Below, piece after piece: positions 33,530 through 41,651 of a DNA stretch of 46,654 nt. Under the pieces are notes generated by a model. It saw nothing but the letters and a program-made list of their open reading frames with translations, did no database searches and was not told the origin of the DNA. A program made the position numbers and the translations under genes. Origin of the DNA: Mycolicibacter sinensis (GTDB lineage Bacteria > Actinomycetota > Actinomycetes > Mycobacteriales > Mycobacteriaceae); contig NZ_LZJK01000137.1 of NCBI RefSeq assembly GCF_001667945.1, positions 1 through 46,654 of the forward strand, in the 5' to 3' direction. The first letter of the stretch is position 1, and each line of letters opens with the position of its first letter.

Positions 33530-34314
33530 GTGAGGCGGCCGTTCTCGTCGAGCGGCGCGGCAACGTTCTGCTGATCACGATCAACCGGCCCGAAGCCCGC
33601 AACGCCATCAACGGTGCCGTCAGTACCGGCATCGGTGACGCGTTGGCGCAGGCCCAAGACGACGATGAGGTGCGCGCGGTGGTGCTCACCGGCGCCGGCG
33701 ACAAGTCGTTTTCCGCCGGAGCCGATCTCAAGGCGATCGCCAACCGGGAGAACATCTACCACTCCGACCACCCGGAGTGGGGTTTCGCCGGCTATGTGCA
33801 GCACTTCATCGACAAGCCGACCATCGCGGCGGTCAACGGCACCGCGCTCGGCGGCGGCACCGAGATCGCCCTGGCCAGCGATCTGGTGGTCGCCGAGCAG
33901 CGGGCGCAGTTCGGGCTGCCGGAGGTCAAGCGCGGCCTGATCGCCGGTGCCGGCGGCGTTTTCCGCATCATCGACCAGCTGCCCCGCAAGGTCGCCCTGG
34001 AGCTGCTCTACACCGGGGAGCCGATCTCGGCCGCCGAGGCCGCCCGCTGGGGCCTGGTCAACCGGGTGGTCGAGGACGGCGGCGCACTGGAGGCCGCACT
34101 CGAGCTCGCCGAGCAGATCACCGGTAACGCGCCGCTGTCGGTGCAGGCCAGCAAGCGGATCGCCTACGGCGTCGACGACGGCGCCATCCCCGGCGAGGCG
34201 GCCGGTTGGGCTCGCACCGGCCGGGAGTTCTCCGCGCTGCTTCGGACCGAGGACGCCAAGGAGGGACCGCGGGCGTTCGCCGAGAAGCGCGCACCGGTGT
34301 GGAAGGCGCGTTGA
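33526..34314 (+). CDS. Enoyl-CoA hydratase (crotonase family)
   Basis: A 262-residue crotonase-fold hydratase. RPEARNAINGAVSTGIGDAL, VLTGAGDKSFSAGADLKAIA, KPTIAAVNGTALGGGTEIALASDLVVA and FGLPEVKRGLIAGAGGVFRI are the family core; the last holds the catalytic-region Glu. Ends with EGPRAFAEKRAPVWK, the usual C-terminus. Starts with GTG overlapping the thiolase stop, which suggests coupled production of two consecutive beta-oxidation enzymes. Exact substrate unknown. Confidence 0.93.
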   Translation: MSEAAVLVERRGNVLLITINRPEARNAINGAVSTGIGDALAQAQDDDEVRAVVLTGAGDKSFSAGADLKAIANRENIYHSDHPEWGFAGYVQHFIDKPTIAAVNGTALGGGTEIALASDLVVAEQRAQFGLPEVKRGLIAGAGGVFRIIDQLPRKVALELLYTGEPISAAEAARWGLVNRVVEDGGALEAALELAEQITGNAPLSVQASKRIAYGVDDGAIPGEAAGWARTGREFSALLRTEDAKEGPRAFAEKRAPVWKAR

Positions 34315-34838
34315 GCGACGTGCCCGAGCCGCTGATCATTCCCATTCGCGGTCGTGCGCCGCAGCTGCATCCGGAGTCGTGGGTGGCGCCCAACGCCAGC
34401 CTCATCGGTCAGGTTCACCTGGCCGCCCGGGCCAGTGTCTGGTACTCGGCCACGCTGCGCGCCGAGGCCGAGCCCATCGAGATCGGCGTCGATACCAACA
34501 TCCAAGACGGCGTGACCATCCACGTCGACAAGGAGTTCCCCGCCCGGGTCGGCGCCCGGGTCAGCGTCGGGCACAACGCGGTGCTGCACGGCTGCACCGT
34601 CGAAGACGACTCGTTGATCGGGATGGGCGCGATCATCCTCAACGGCGCGGTCGTGGGGGCGGGCTCTCTGGTAGCGGCCGGTGCCGTCATCCCGCAGGGC
34701 ATGGTGGTGCCGCCCCGGTCGCTGGTGTCGGGGGTGCCGGGCCGGGTGCGGCGGGAGCTCAGCGAGGCCGAAGTCCGCAATAATCGGCACAACGCCGCGG
34801 CCTACCGCCGGCTGATCGAAGTCCATCGGGCGAACTGA
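34311..34838 (+). CDS. Gamma-class carbonic anhydrase family protein
   Basis: A 175-residue left-handed beta-helix protein with hexapeptide repeats (VAPNASLIGQVHLAARASVWYSATLR, SLIGMGAIILNGAVVGAGSLVAAGAVIPQG). The three zinc-ligand histidines of gamma carbonic anhydrases are in place: His71, His88 and His93 (TIHVD, GHNAVLH). It may hydrate CO2 or act as a CoA-related acyltransferase-like relative. The start is a TTG at 34311 overlapping the previous stop, with GGAAGG at a fitting distance; a GTG at 34320 is the alternative. Last gene of the thiolase operon. Confidence 0.88.
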   Translation: MSDVPEPLIIPIRGRAPQLHPESWVAPNASLIGQVHLAARASVWYSATLRAEAEPIEIGVDTNIQDGVTIHVDKEFPARVGARVSVGHNAVLHGCTVEDDSLIGMGAIILNGAVVGAGSLVAAGAVIPQGMVVPPRSLVSGVPGRVRRELSEAEVRNNRHNAAAYRRLIEVHRAN

Positions 34839-34884
34839 CGCAATCAGGCCACCGACTGCGGTTCGGCCGCTACCGTTTTAGGGC

Positions 34885-35604
34885 ATGACCCAGACCAGTT
34901 CGGCCCGGCCCGGCCTGCTGCGCGAGTTCACCGGCATCTTCTCCAAGGTCTCCGCCCCGTACCACGAGCCGCGGGCGGTCGTGCACCGGCGTCGGGTCGT
35001 GGTCGCGGTGGTGGTGCTGCTCGGCGCCGCCGTGCTGGCCTCGATGCACACCAAGAACCCCGGTGACGCGGCGTTCTACTGGCTGTCGTTGGCGCTGGCC
35101 GCGGTCTGGTCGGTGGGGGCGGTCGTGGCGGGTCCGCTGCACCTGGGTGCGGTGCGCTTCCGTGGCCGCAACGAGCGGCCGGTGTTCACCGGCACCGGGG
35201 TCGGCCTGCTACTCGGCGGGGTGTTTCTGCTGGGCGGGCTGGCGGTGCAGCAGATCCCGCCGCTGGCCGGCCAGGTGACCGCGATCCTGGACTACACCAC
35301 CCAGGTGTCCTGGCGACTGGTGGTGCTGATCGCCATCGTCAATGCGGTCGCCGAAGAGATGTTCTTCCGCGGGGCGCTGTTCAGTGCGTTCGGCCGCCGC
35401 TATCCGCTGGTGTTGTCGACGCTGCTCTACATTGCCGCGATGATGGCCGCCGGCAACCTGATGATCGGTGTCGCCGCGCTGGTGCTCGGCACCGTCTGCG
35501 CCATCGAACGCCGGGCAACCGGCGGGGTGCTGGCGCCGGTGCTGACGCATCTGGTGTGGGGGCTGATGATGGTGCTCGCGCTGCCCCCGATCTTCGGCAG
35601 GTAG
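34885..35604 (+). CDS. CPBP family intramembrane metalloprotease
   Basis: A 239-residue membrane protein with about six helices. The CPBP (Abi/CAAX-processing) signature EExxxR is seen as VAEEMFFRGALFSAFGRR (Glu157, Glu158, Arg162), and the later motif His as THLVWGLMMVL (His222). Such proteins cleave or process substrates within the membrane. Start ATG 34885, 46 bp after the previous stop. The substrate is unknown. Convergent with the echA gene with 4 bp between stops. Confidence 0.88.
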   Translation: MTQTSSARPGLLREFTGIFSKVSAPYHEPRAVVHRRRVVVAVVVLLGAAVLASMHTKNPGDAAFYWLSLALAAVWSVGAVVAGPLHLGAVRFRGRNERPVFTGTGVGLLLGGVFLLGGLAVQQIPPLAGQVTAILDYTTQVSWRLVVLIAIVNAVAEEMFFRGALFSAFGRRYPLVLSTLLYIAAMMAAGNLMIGVAALVLGTVCAIERRATGGVLAPVLTHLVWGLMMVLALPPIFGR

Positions 35605-35608
35605 CCGC

Positions 35609-36418
35609 TCAGGAGTCGGTGAACTTCGGCGGGCGCCGATCCTGAAACGCCCGGGTGCCTTCGCGGAAGTCGTGGGCGTTCAACAGAATTGACTGGCCGA
35701 CGTATTCGCGGTCCAGCGTCGCGTCCAGCTCGGTCAACGTCGCGGCGTTGATGGCGTGTTTGGTCTTGGCGAAGGCCGCCGCCGGACCGGCCAGCAACGC
35801 GGCCAGCACCTTGTCCACCTCGGCGTCGAAGTCCTCGGCCGGGTACACCGCACTGATCAAGCCCCACGCCAACGCGTCGGCGGCCGGTAGGCGTTCGGCC
35901 AGCAGCGCCAGCCGCATGGCCCGGATCCGGCCGATCGCCGCGGCCACCAGCGCCGAGGCGCCGCCGTCGGGCATCAGCCCAATCTTGGTGAACGCCAACA
36001 GAAAAAACGCCTTATCCGAGGCCAGCACCAGGTCGCAGGCCAGCGCCAGCGACACTCCGACGCCGGCGGCTGGGCCCTGCACCACGGCCACCACCGGACG
36101 CGGCAGCGCCACGATCGCCCGGATCGCCCGGTTGGCCTCGACGATGATCTCCGTCGGCACCCCGTCGGAGGCGTCCTCGGCGCTGATCCCCGCACCCGAG
36201 CTGAACCCGCGACCGGCCCCGCCGAGTCGCACCGCGCGCACCCGCGGGTCGTGGGCGGCGCCTTCCATGGCGTCGGCGATACCGGCGAGCACGCCGGTGG
36301 TCACCGAGTTGAGGCTGTCGGGGCGGTCGATGGTCACCGAGAGCACCCCGTCGGCCAGGGTCACGGACAGGCCGTCCACCGGGGCCAGGGCGTCGATGCC
36401 GGAGTCGATTGCGGTCAT
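35609..36418 (-). CDS. Enoyl-CoA hydratase (EchA10/EchA11-like)
   Basis: A 269-residue crotonase-fold protein with VTIDRPDSLNSVTTGVLAGIADAM, VRLGGAGRGFSSGAGISAED, RPVVAVVQGPAAGVGVSLALACDLVLA and FTKIGLMPDGGASALVAAAIG. In the last segment the catalytic Glu position reads Asp or Gly-rich sequence, so hydratase activity is not assured. It lies divergent from mcr, the same neighbourhood as echA10/echA11 and mcr in M. tuberculosis (from memory). ATG 36418 is used rather than the upstream ATGs, because the fold starts there. Confidence 0.87.
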   Translation of the reverse strand: MTAIDSGIDALAPVDGLSVTLADGVLSVTIDRPDSLNSVTTGVLAGIADAMEGAAHDPRVRAVRLGGAGRGFSSGAGISAEDASDGVPTEIIVEANRAIRAIVALPRPVVAVVQGPAAGVGVSLALACDLVLASDKAFFLLAFTKIGLMPDGGASALVAAAIGRIRAMRLALLAERLPAADALAWGLISAVYPAEDFDAEVDKVLAALLAGPAAAFAKTKHAINAATLTELDATLDREYVGQSILLNAHDFREGTRAFQDRRPPKFTDS

Positions 36419-36468
36419 GAGTGTCCACCATAGGATGCACATCACACGCAGACGACGAGGAGGCAGAC

Positions 36469-37554
36469 ATGGCGGGACCGTTGGCGGGGTTGCGGGTCAT
36501 CGAACTGGCCGGCATCGGACCGGGGCCGCACGCGGCGATGATCCTCGGCGACCTGGGTGCCGACGTGGTCCGGGTGGACCGTCCGCCGAAATTCGGTGGC
36601 GGCGCGCCGAAGGACACCATGCTGCGCAACCGGCGGTCGGTGACCGCCGACCTGAAGTCGCCGGAGGGTCGCGACCTGGTGCTGGCCCTGGTGGCCAAGG
36701 CCGACGTGCTGATCGAGGGTTTCCGCCCCGGCGTCACCGAGCGGCTCGGCCTGGGGCCGGAGGACTGCGCCAAGATCAACGACAAGCTCATCTATGGCCG
36801 GATGACCGGTTGGGGGCAGACCGGGCCGCGCGCTCAGCAGGCCGGCCACGACATCAACTACATCTCGCTCAATGGCACCCTGCATTCGATCGGCCGCCAG
36901 GGCGAGCGCCCGGTGCCGCCGCTGAACCTTGCCGGCGATTTCGGGGGCGGGTCGATGTTCTTGCTGGTCGGCATCTTGTCCGCGCTGTGGGAGCGGCAGT
37001 CCTCCGGTAAGGGACAGGTGATCGATGCGGCCATGGTCGACGGTTCGAGCATGCTCGGGGCGATGATGTGGAGCTTCCGCGCGCAAGGGCTGTGGAGCGA
37101 CGAGCGGGGCGTCAACATGCTCGACACCGGTGCGCCCTATTACGACACCTACGAATGCGCCGACGGGCGCTACGTCTCGGTGGGATCGATCGAACCGCAG
37201 TTCTTCGCCGAACTGCTGGCCAAACTGGGCCTGGACCCGGCCGAGCTGCCCGCGCAGAACGACAAGAGCCGCTGGCCGGAGCTGCGCGAGGTGTTCACCA
37301 AGGCGTTCGCGGCGCACGACCGGGACCACTGGGCGAAGGTGTTCGCCGACTCCGACGCCTGCGTGGCGCCGGTGCTGGCGTTCGGCGAGGTGCTCTCGGA
37401 TCCGCACGTCGCGCAGCGCAACACCTTCTACGACGCCGACGGTTCCCTGCAGCCCATGCCGGCGCCGCGGTTCTCCCGCAGCGTGCCCGACGTCCCGACG
37501 CCGCCGGCGGTACTGGGGGCCGACAACGAGACCATCCTGAGCGACTGGGTATAG
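36469..37554 (+). CDS. mcr: Alpha-methylacyl-CoA racemase
   Basis: A 361-residue CaiB/BaiF family protein that epimerises 2-methylacyl-CoA esters, needed for breakdown of branched chains such as the cholesterol side chain or phytanic-type acids. Catalytic residues corresponding to the studied mycobacterial MCR are present: His127 (QAGHDINY), Asp157 (NLAGDFGGG) and Glu242 (GSIEPQF). Length equals the known MCR (360). Start ATG 36469 follows GAGGAGG. The SDR gene follows after 41 bp containing an inverted repeat. Confidence 0.94.
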   Translation: MAGPLAGLRVIELAGIGPGPHAAMILGDLGADVVRVDRPPKFGGGAPKDTMLRNRRSVTADLKSPEGRDLVLALVAKADVLIEGFRPGVTERLGLGPEDCAKINDKLIYGRMTGWGQTGPRAQQAGHDINYISLNGTLHSIGRQGERPVPPLNLAGDFGGGSMFLLVGILSALWERQSSGKGQVIDAAMVDGSSMLGAMMWSFRAQGLWSDERGVNMLDTGAPYYDTYECADGRYVSVGSIEPQFFAELLAKLGLDPAELPAQNDKSRWPELREVFTKAFAAHDRDHWAKVFADSDACVAPVLAFGEVLSDPHVAQRNTFYDADGSLQPMPAPRFSRSVPDVPTPPAVLGADNETILSDWV

Positions 37555-37559
37555 TCCCG

Positions 37560-37577
37560 ACCAACCGGCTGGTTGGT
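37560..37577. promoter_or_regulatory. Inverted repeat ACCAACC-GGCT-GGTTGGT
   Basis: A perfect 7-bp inverted repeat with a 4-bp centre, between the mcr stop and the SDR start codon (18 bp upstream). This size and symmetry is typical of TetR-family operators. It could make the SDR and nitronate monooxygenase genes a separately controlled unit. The regulator is not identified. Confidence 0.55.
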
Positions 37578-37595
37578 TGACGAAGGGATGACGCA

Positions 37596-38348
37596 GTGCA
37601 GATCAAGGATGCGGTGGCGGTCGTCACCGGTGGCGCCTCGGGACTGGGCCTGGCGACGACGAAACGCCTGCTGGACGCCGGCGCGCAGGTGGTGGTGATC
37701 GACCTGCGGGGCGCCGACGCGGTGGCGGAGCTGGGCGACCGGGCCCGGTTCGCCGAAGCCAACGTCACCGACCCCGAGGCCGTCGGCGCCGCGCTGGATG
37801 TCGCCGAGTCCCTGGGCCCGGTGCGGATCAACGTCAACTGCGCGGGCATCGGCAACGCGATCAAGACACTGAGCAAAAACGGCGCCTTCCCGCTGGAGGA
37901 GTTCACCAAGGTCGTGCAGGTCAACCTGATCGGCACGTTCAACGTGCTGCGGCTGGCCGCCGAGCGCATCGCCAAGACCGAGCCGATCGGCGAGGAGCGC
38001 GGCGTCATCATCAACACCGCATCGGTGGCGGCGTTCGACGGCCAGATCGGGCAGGCCGCCTACTCGGCATCCAAGGGCGGCGTGGTCGGCATGACCCTGC
38101 CGATCGCGCGGGACCTGTCCCGCGAGCTGATCCGGGTCTGCACCATCGCGCCAGGTCTGTTCAAGACCCCGCTGCTCGGTTCGCTGCCCGAGGAGGCGCA
38201 GCGCTCGCTCGGCGGGCAGGTGCCGCACCCGGCCCGGCTCGGTGACCCCGACGAGTACGGCGCGCTGGCCGAACACATCATCAGCAACCCGATGCTCAAC
38301 GGTGAGGTGATCCGCCTCGACGGCGCGATCCGAATGGCCCCGAGGTAG
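37596..38348 (+). CDS. SDR family oxidoreductase (Rv1144-like)
   Basis: A 250-residue classical short-chain dehydrogenase. TGGASGLG (11-18) binds NAD(H); the active site is Ser143, Tyr156 and Lys160 (YSASK). It resembles type 10 hydroxyacyl-CoA/17-beta-hydroxysteroid dehydrogenases, with LGPVRINVNCAGIG and GVIINTASVAAFDGQIGQAAYSASKGG. Likely oxidises a 3-hydroxyacyl-CoA or steroid alcohol. GTG start at 37596, preceded by GAAGGG. Follows mcr as in M. tuberculosis. A perfect inverted repeat upstream suggests its own regulation. Confidence 0.92.
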   Translation: MQIKDAVAVVTGGASGLGLATTKRLLDAGAQVVVIDLRGADAVAELGDRARFAEANVTDPEAVGAALDVAESLGPVRINVNCAGIGNAIKTLSKNGAFPLEEFTKVVQVNLIGTFNVLRLAAERIAKTEPIGEERGVIINTASVAAFDGQIGQAAYSASKGGVVGMTLPIARDLSRELIRVCTIAPGLFKTPLLGSLPEEAQRSLGGQVPHPARLGDPDEYGALAEHIISNPMLNGEVIRLDGAIRMAPR

Positions 38349-38356
38349 GAGAGACG

Positions 38357-39355
38357 ATGAGTATCACCACGAAGTTCACCGAGGTGTTCGGTGTCGAGCA
38401 CCCCATCGCCCAAGGCGGTATGCAGTGGGTGGGCCGCGCGGAACTCGTTGCGGCGGTGGCTAACTCGGGGGCGCTGGGGTTCTTGACCGCGCTGACCCAG
38501 CCCACTCCGGCGGATCTGGCCAACGAGATCGCCAAGACCCGGGACCTGACCGACAAGCCGTTCGGCGTCAATCTGACCATCCTGCCGACGATCAACCCGC
38601 CGCCTTATGACGAGTACCGGCAGGTCATCGTCGACGCCGGCATCAAAATCGTCGAGACCGCCGGCTCCAACCCGGCGCCGCACCTGCCGATGTTTCACGA
38701 CAACGGGATCAAGGTGCTGCACAAGTGCACCTCGGTACGGCACGCGGTCAAGGCGCAGAGCCTCGGCGTCGACGGCATCAGCATCGACGGCTTCGAATGC
38801 GCCGGGCATCCCGGCGAGGACGACATCCCGGGCCTGGTGCTGATCCCGGCCGCGGCGGCGCAGATCGAGATCCCGATGATCGCCTCCGGCGGCTTCGCCG
38901 ACGCCCGCGGCCTGGTCGCCGCGCTGGCCCTGGGCGCCGACGGCATCAACATGGGCTCGCGGTTCATGTGCACCGTCGAGTCCTGCATCCACCAGAACGT
39001 CAAGGAAGCCATCGTCGCCGGTGACGAGCGCGGCACCGAGCTGATCTTCCGGCCGCTGCGCAACACCGCCCGGGTGGCGTCCAACACCGTCTCACGCGAA
39101 GTCGTCGAGATTCTGAACCAGGGCGGCCAGTTCCCCGACGTACAGGAGTTGGTGGCCGGAGTCCGGGGCCGCAAGGTCTTCGAGGACGGCGATGTCGAGG
39201 CCGGGATCTGGTCGGTGGGCACCGCGATGGGGCTGATCAACGACATCCCGACCGTGGGGGAGCTGGTGTCGCGGATCGTGGCCGAGGCCGAGGAGCTGAT
39301 CTCGGGGCGGCTGGCCGACATGCTCGAGGCCGACGACGAGGAGAACGTCGCCTAA
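38357..39355 (+). CDS. Nitronate monooxygenase family protein
   Basis: A 332-residue FMN-dependent TIM-barrel protein. It begins TEVFGVEHPIAQGGMQWVG, then AVANSGALGFLTALTQPT, KPFGVNLTILPTINPP, a central SIDGFECAGHPGEDDI and IPMIASGGFADARGLVAALALGADGINMGSRFMCT, which form the phosphate-binding part. Family members oxidise nitronates, but many act as enoyl-reductase-like or unknown flavoenzymes. AGGAGAG precedes ATG 38357, 8 bp after the SDR stop, so they are cotranscribed. The real substrate in this lipid context is uncertain. Confidence 0.9.
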   Translation: MSITTKFTEVFGVEHPIAQGGMQWVGRAELVAAVANSGALGFLTALTQPTPADLANEIAKTRDLTDKPFGVNLTILPTINPPPYDEYRQVIVDAGIKIVETAGSNPAPHLPMFHDNGIKVLHKCTSVRHAVKAQSLGVDGISIDGFECAGHPGEDDIPGLVLIPAAAAQIEIPMIASGGFADARGLVAALALGADGINMGSRFMCTVESCIHQNVKEAIVAGDERGTELIFRPLRNTARVASNTVSREVVEILNQGGQFPDVQELVAGVRGRKVFEDGDVEAGIWSVGTAMGLINDIPTVGELVSRIVAEAEELISGRLADMLEADDEENVA

Positions 39356-39574
39356 GGTCTGGTTCCCCTGCCGCGCCGAGGGTGTACGCAGTGCGAGAAC
39401 TTCGCGACCTCTGCGCTCGAGGACCCCGGCGGCGTTGCTGAGTGGCTACGCGGCCGCCGCGGCGCGGAGGACGCCAGGTAGCTCAACCTGAATGCAAGAG
39501 AAATGGGGTGACTCACCGGTTGCGGACTGCCCGGATGTGGGCGGCCGCCGTCGCGACAGGACGCGATTGGGAAA
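39356..39574. other. Intergenic stretch without recognised gene
   Basis: About 220 bp between the nitronate monooxygenase stop and the hairpin at 39575. Open frames on both strands here are Arg-rich and look like by-products of high GC. I see no gene, RNA or repeat that can be supported. Confidence 0.5.
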
Positions 39575-39594
39575 GGCGCCGCTGCCGCGGCGCC
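39575..39594 (-). terminator. GC-rich hairpin after the small minus-strand gene
   Basis: A perfect 8-bp stem, GGCGCCGC with GCGGCGCC and a 4-nt loop, begins 6 bp past the stop of the 48-residue minus-strand gene and is followed by TTTCCC. It fits an intrinsic terminator of the short-U mycobacterial kind and supports the gene being real. Confidence 0.6.
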
Positions 39595-39600
39595 AATCAA

Positions 39601-39747
39601 TCAGCTGGCCAGCGGATGCCAGTCGTCAAGCTGCTCCGAGGTGTCGCCCTCGACCAGGACATCGCCGTGGTACAGGGCCTCGAAGTCGACCTTGATGACG
39701 TCGGCACTTGAGTCGTCGATCCACATGACACTGAGCGTATGGGTCAC
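39601..39747 (-). CDS. 48-residue acidic hypothetical protein
   Basis: A short gene from GTG 39747 to TGA at 39601 (ATG 39726 is an alternative). The protein begins MTHTLSVMWIDDSSADVIKV, continues DFEALYHGDVLVEG and ends DTSEQLDDWHPLAS. It is acidic, soluble and not Arg-rich, unlike random frames in this DNA. A perfect hairpin terminator follows directly. No family is recognised. It stands alone between two plus-strand genes. Confidence 0.55.
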   Translation of the reverse strand: MTHTLSVMWIDDSSADVIKVDFEALYHGDVLVEGDTSEQLDDWHPLAS

Positions 39748-39895
39748 TATTAAGGGATCTTTGAGTCACGTTTCGGGAAATGGTGGCAATCTTACCGACG
39801 GGTAGCGTTTGCCGGACGTTCCGGCGGAGACCAGCCGCTTTAGCCGACCGATGGCGCGATCGGGGGTGAACCCGGGGGGACGCTATGGTGGCCCC

Positions 39896-40534
39896 ATGAC
39901 CTCGCCTGCGACTCTGGACAACCCGCTGTTCGCCCGGATCTGGAGGTTCATGTCGAGCCGCGAGACCGACTGGCTGCGGGATCGGCGCCGGGAGAATCTG
40001 GAAGGCCTGTCGGGACGGGTGCTCGAGGTGGGCGCGGGTACCGGAAGCAACTTCGGTTTCTACCCCGACACCGTCACCGAGGTGGTCGCCCCCGAGCCGG
40101 AATCGCTGCTGCGGGAGGCCGCCGGGCAAGCGGCCGCGGTGGCGCCGGTGCCGGTGACGGTCGTGGCGAGCACCGTCGAAGCCTTGGATGCCCGCGAACC
40201 GTTCGACGCGATCGTCTGCTCACTGGTGTTGTGCTCGGTGGAGCAGCCTCGGGACGTGCTGCGCCAACTGTTCGCCCTGCTCAAGCCCGGCGGAGAACTG
40301 CGCTACTTCGAACACGTCGCCAGCGGTGGGGCGCGCGGCGGGCTGCAGCGCCTGGCCGATGCCACCATCTGGCCGAAGTTGTTCGGCAACTGTCACACCC
40401 ACCGCGACACCGAGCAGATGATCATCGACGCCGGCTTCACCGTCGGGACGTCGCGGCGCGGGCATCAGTTCCCGGCGTGGGCGCCGGTACCGGTGTCGGA
40501 GTTTGCGCTCGGACGCGCCAGCCGCCCGGCCTGA
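39896..40534 (+). CDS. Class I SAM-dependent methyltransferase
   Basis: A 212-residue methyltransferase with SAM motif I VLEVGAGTGSNFGFY (42-56), the acidic loop VVAPEPESLLREAAG, FDAIVCSLVLCSVEQPRDVLRQLFALLKPGGELRYFEHV, and a C-terminal GNCHTHRDTEQMIIDAGF. This resembles the Methyltransf_11 / METTL7-like group acting on small molecules or lipids. ATG 39896; the frame is open upstream to 39809 but that part is unlike the family. Substrate unknown. Convergent with the sirtuin gene (6 bp between). Confidence 0.9.
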   Translation: MTSPATLDNPLFARIWRFMSSRETDWLRDRRRENLEGLSGRVLEVGAGTGSNFGFYPDTVTEVVAPEPESLLREAAGQAAAVAPVPVTVVASTVEALDAREPFDAIVCSLVLCSVEQPRDVLRQLFALLKPGGELRYFEHVASGGARGGLQRLADATIWPKLFGNCHTHRDTEQMIIDAGFTVGTSRRGHQFPAWAPVPVSEFALGRASRPA

Positions 40535-40540
40535 GCCACG

Positions 40541-41254
40541 TCAGCCCAACAGCGAGGGCAGCCGCTGAAGCAGTCCGGGTAGGGCCGCCGAAGCGGTGTC
40601 GCGCATGCACAGCGTGGCTCTAGCCGACAGCGGCGTCGGCTCGGGGTTGACCTCGATGACGGTCTTGCCCTGCTCCAGTGCCAGCTCGGGCAGGCTGGCC
40701 GCCGGATAGACCACCGCCGAGGTGCCCACCACCACCAGCACATCGGCGGCGTCGATGGCTTCGACCGCGGCGTTCCACGGCCCTTGCGGCAGGTTTTCGC
40801 CGAACCAAACGATATCCGGGCGGATCAGCCCGCCGCAGCCGCACACCGGCGGCGGCACTTCCAGCTGTGGCTCTGCCATCTCGGGCAGCTTCTCGGTGTA
40901 GGGGTGACTGCAATCGGCGCAACGGAATTCGAACATGCTGCCGTGCAGATGGTGGACCGTGGAGCTGCCGCCGCGCTCGTGCAGATTGTCGACGTTCTGG
41001 GTGATGACCTTGACGTCGGCGTGCTGCTCCCAGTCCGCGACCGCCCGATGGCCGGCGTTCGGTCCGACCCGGCGGGCCAGGTGGTGGCGCCACAGGTACC
41101 AGCCCCAGATCAGTTCGGGGTGCCGGTTCCAGCCGTCGATGCTGGACACCTCGTAGGGGTCGTAGCGCGCCCACAAACCGTTCTCGTCGTCACGGAAGGT
41201 CGGCACCCCGCTCTCCGCTGAGATGCCCGCGCCGCTGAACACCGCCACCTGCAC
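40541..41254 (-). CDS. NAD-dependent protein deacylase (sirtuin, Rv1151c-like)
   Basis: A 237-residue class III sirtuin that removes acyl groups from lysines using NAD+. Motifs: GAGISAESGVPTFRD (8-22), TQNVDNLH, catalytic His104 in HLHGS, and zinc Cys112, Cys115, Cys138 and Cys140. Tyr53 and Arg56 (WYLWR) are the pair that recognises succinyl and malonyl groups, so it should desuccinylate as well as deacetylate. Start GTG 41254. Divergent from the GntR gene with 28 bp between. Confidence 0.95.
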   Translation of the reverse strand: MQVAVFSGAGISAESGVPTFRDDENGLWARYDPYEVSSIDGWNRHPELIWGWYLWRHHLARRVGPNAGHRAVADWEQHADVKVITQNVDNLHERGGSSTVHHLHGSMFEFRCADCSHPYTEKLPEMAEPQLEVPPPVCGCGGLIRPDIVWFGENLPQGPWNAAVEAIDAADVLVVVGTSAVVYPAASLPELALEQGKTVIEVNPEPTPLSARATLCMRDTASAALPGLLQRLPSLLG

Positions 41255-41282
41255 GCCACCAACATAGCGGGATACTGGGCCG

Positions 41283-41651
41283 ATGGACTTCACCGAGCTG
41301 CTGGGGGCCGACATGCGGCCGGATGCGCCGTTATTCGAGCAGGTCAGGACTCGGATGATCGCAGCGGTCCGGGACGGCGTCCTCCCGCCGGGAACCCGGC
41401 TGCCGACGGTGCGTGACTTGGCGGGCCAGCTGGGCCTGGCGGTCAACACCGTGGCCCGGGCGTACCGGGAGTTGGAGGCCGCCGGGATCGTCGAGACCCG
41501 GGGTCGGCTCGGTACTTTCGTGGCGAGCAGCGATCCGGTCGATGCGGCGATGACCGAGGCGGCGGGCGCCTTCGTCGCGGCCGCCCGCGCTGTGGGCCTG
41601 GGCAAGGCCGATGCGCTGCGTTACCTGGATGCGGCCTTCGGCACGCTTTAG
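41283..41651 (+). CDS. GntR family regulator, YtrA-like
   Basis: A 122-residue regulator made of a winged HTH (about 15-80): PLFEQVRTRMIAAVRDGVLPPGTRLPTVRDLAGQLGLAVNTVARAYRELEAAGIVETRGRLGTFV in outline, and a short helical C-terminus. The small size without an effector domain marks the YtrA subfamily, often controlling ABC transporters or neighbours. It is divergent from the sirtuin gene and probably regulates it; the stop overlaps the convergent methyltransferase gene. It occupies the place of Rv1152 (from memory). Confidence 0.9.
   Translation: MDFTELLGADMRPDAPLFEQVRTRMIAAVRDGVLPPGTRLPTVRDLAGQLGLAVNTVARAYRELEAAGIVETRGRLGTFVASSDPVDAAMTEAAGAFVAAARAVGLGKADALRYLDAAFGTL

Noticed and set aside
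39442..39711. 89-codon plus-strand open frame in the 39.4-39.7 kb gap
   Set aside because: It runs through the hairpin and opposite the better-supported 48-residue gene; Arg-rich, with no ribosome site.
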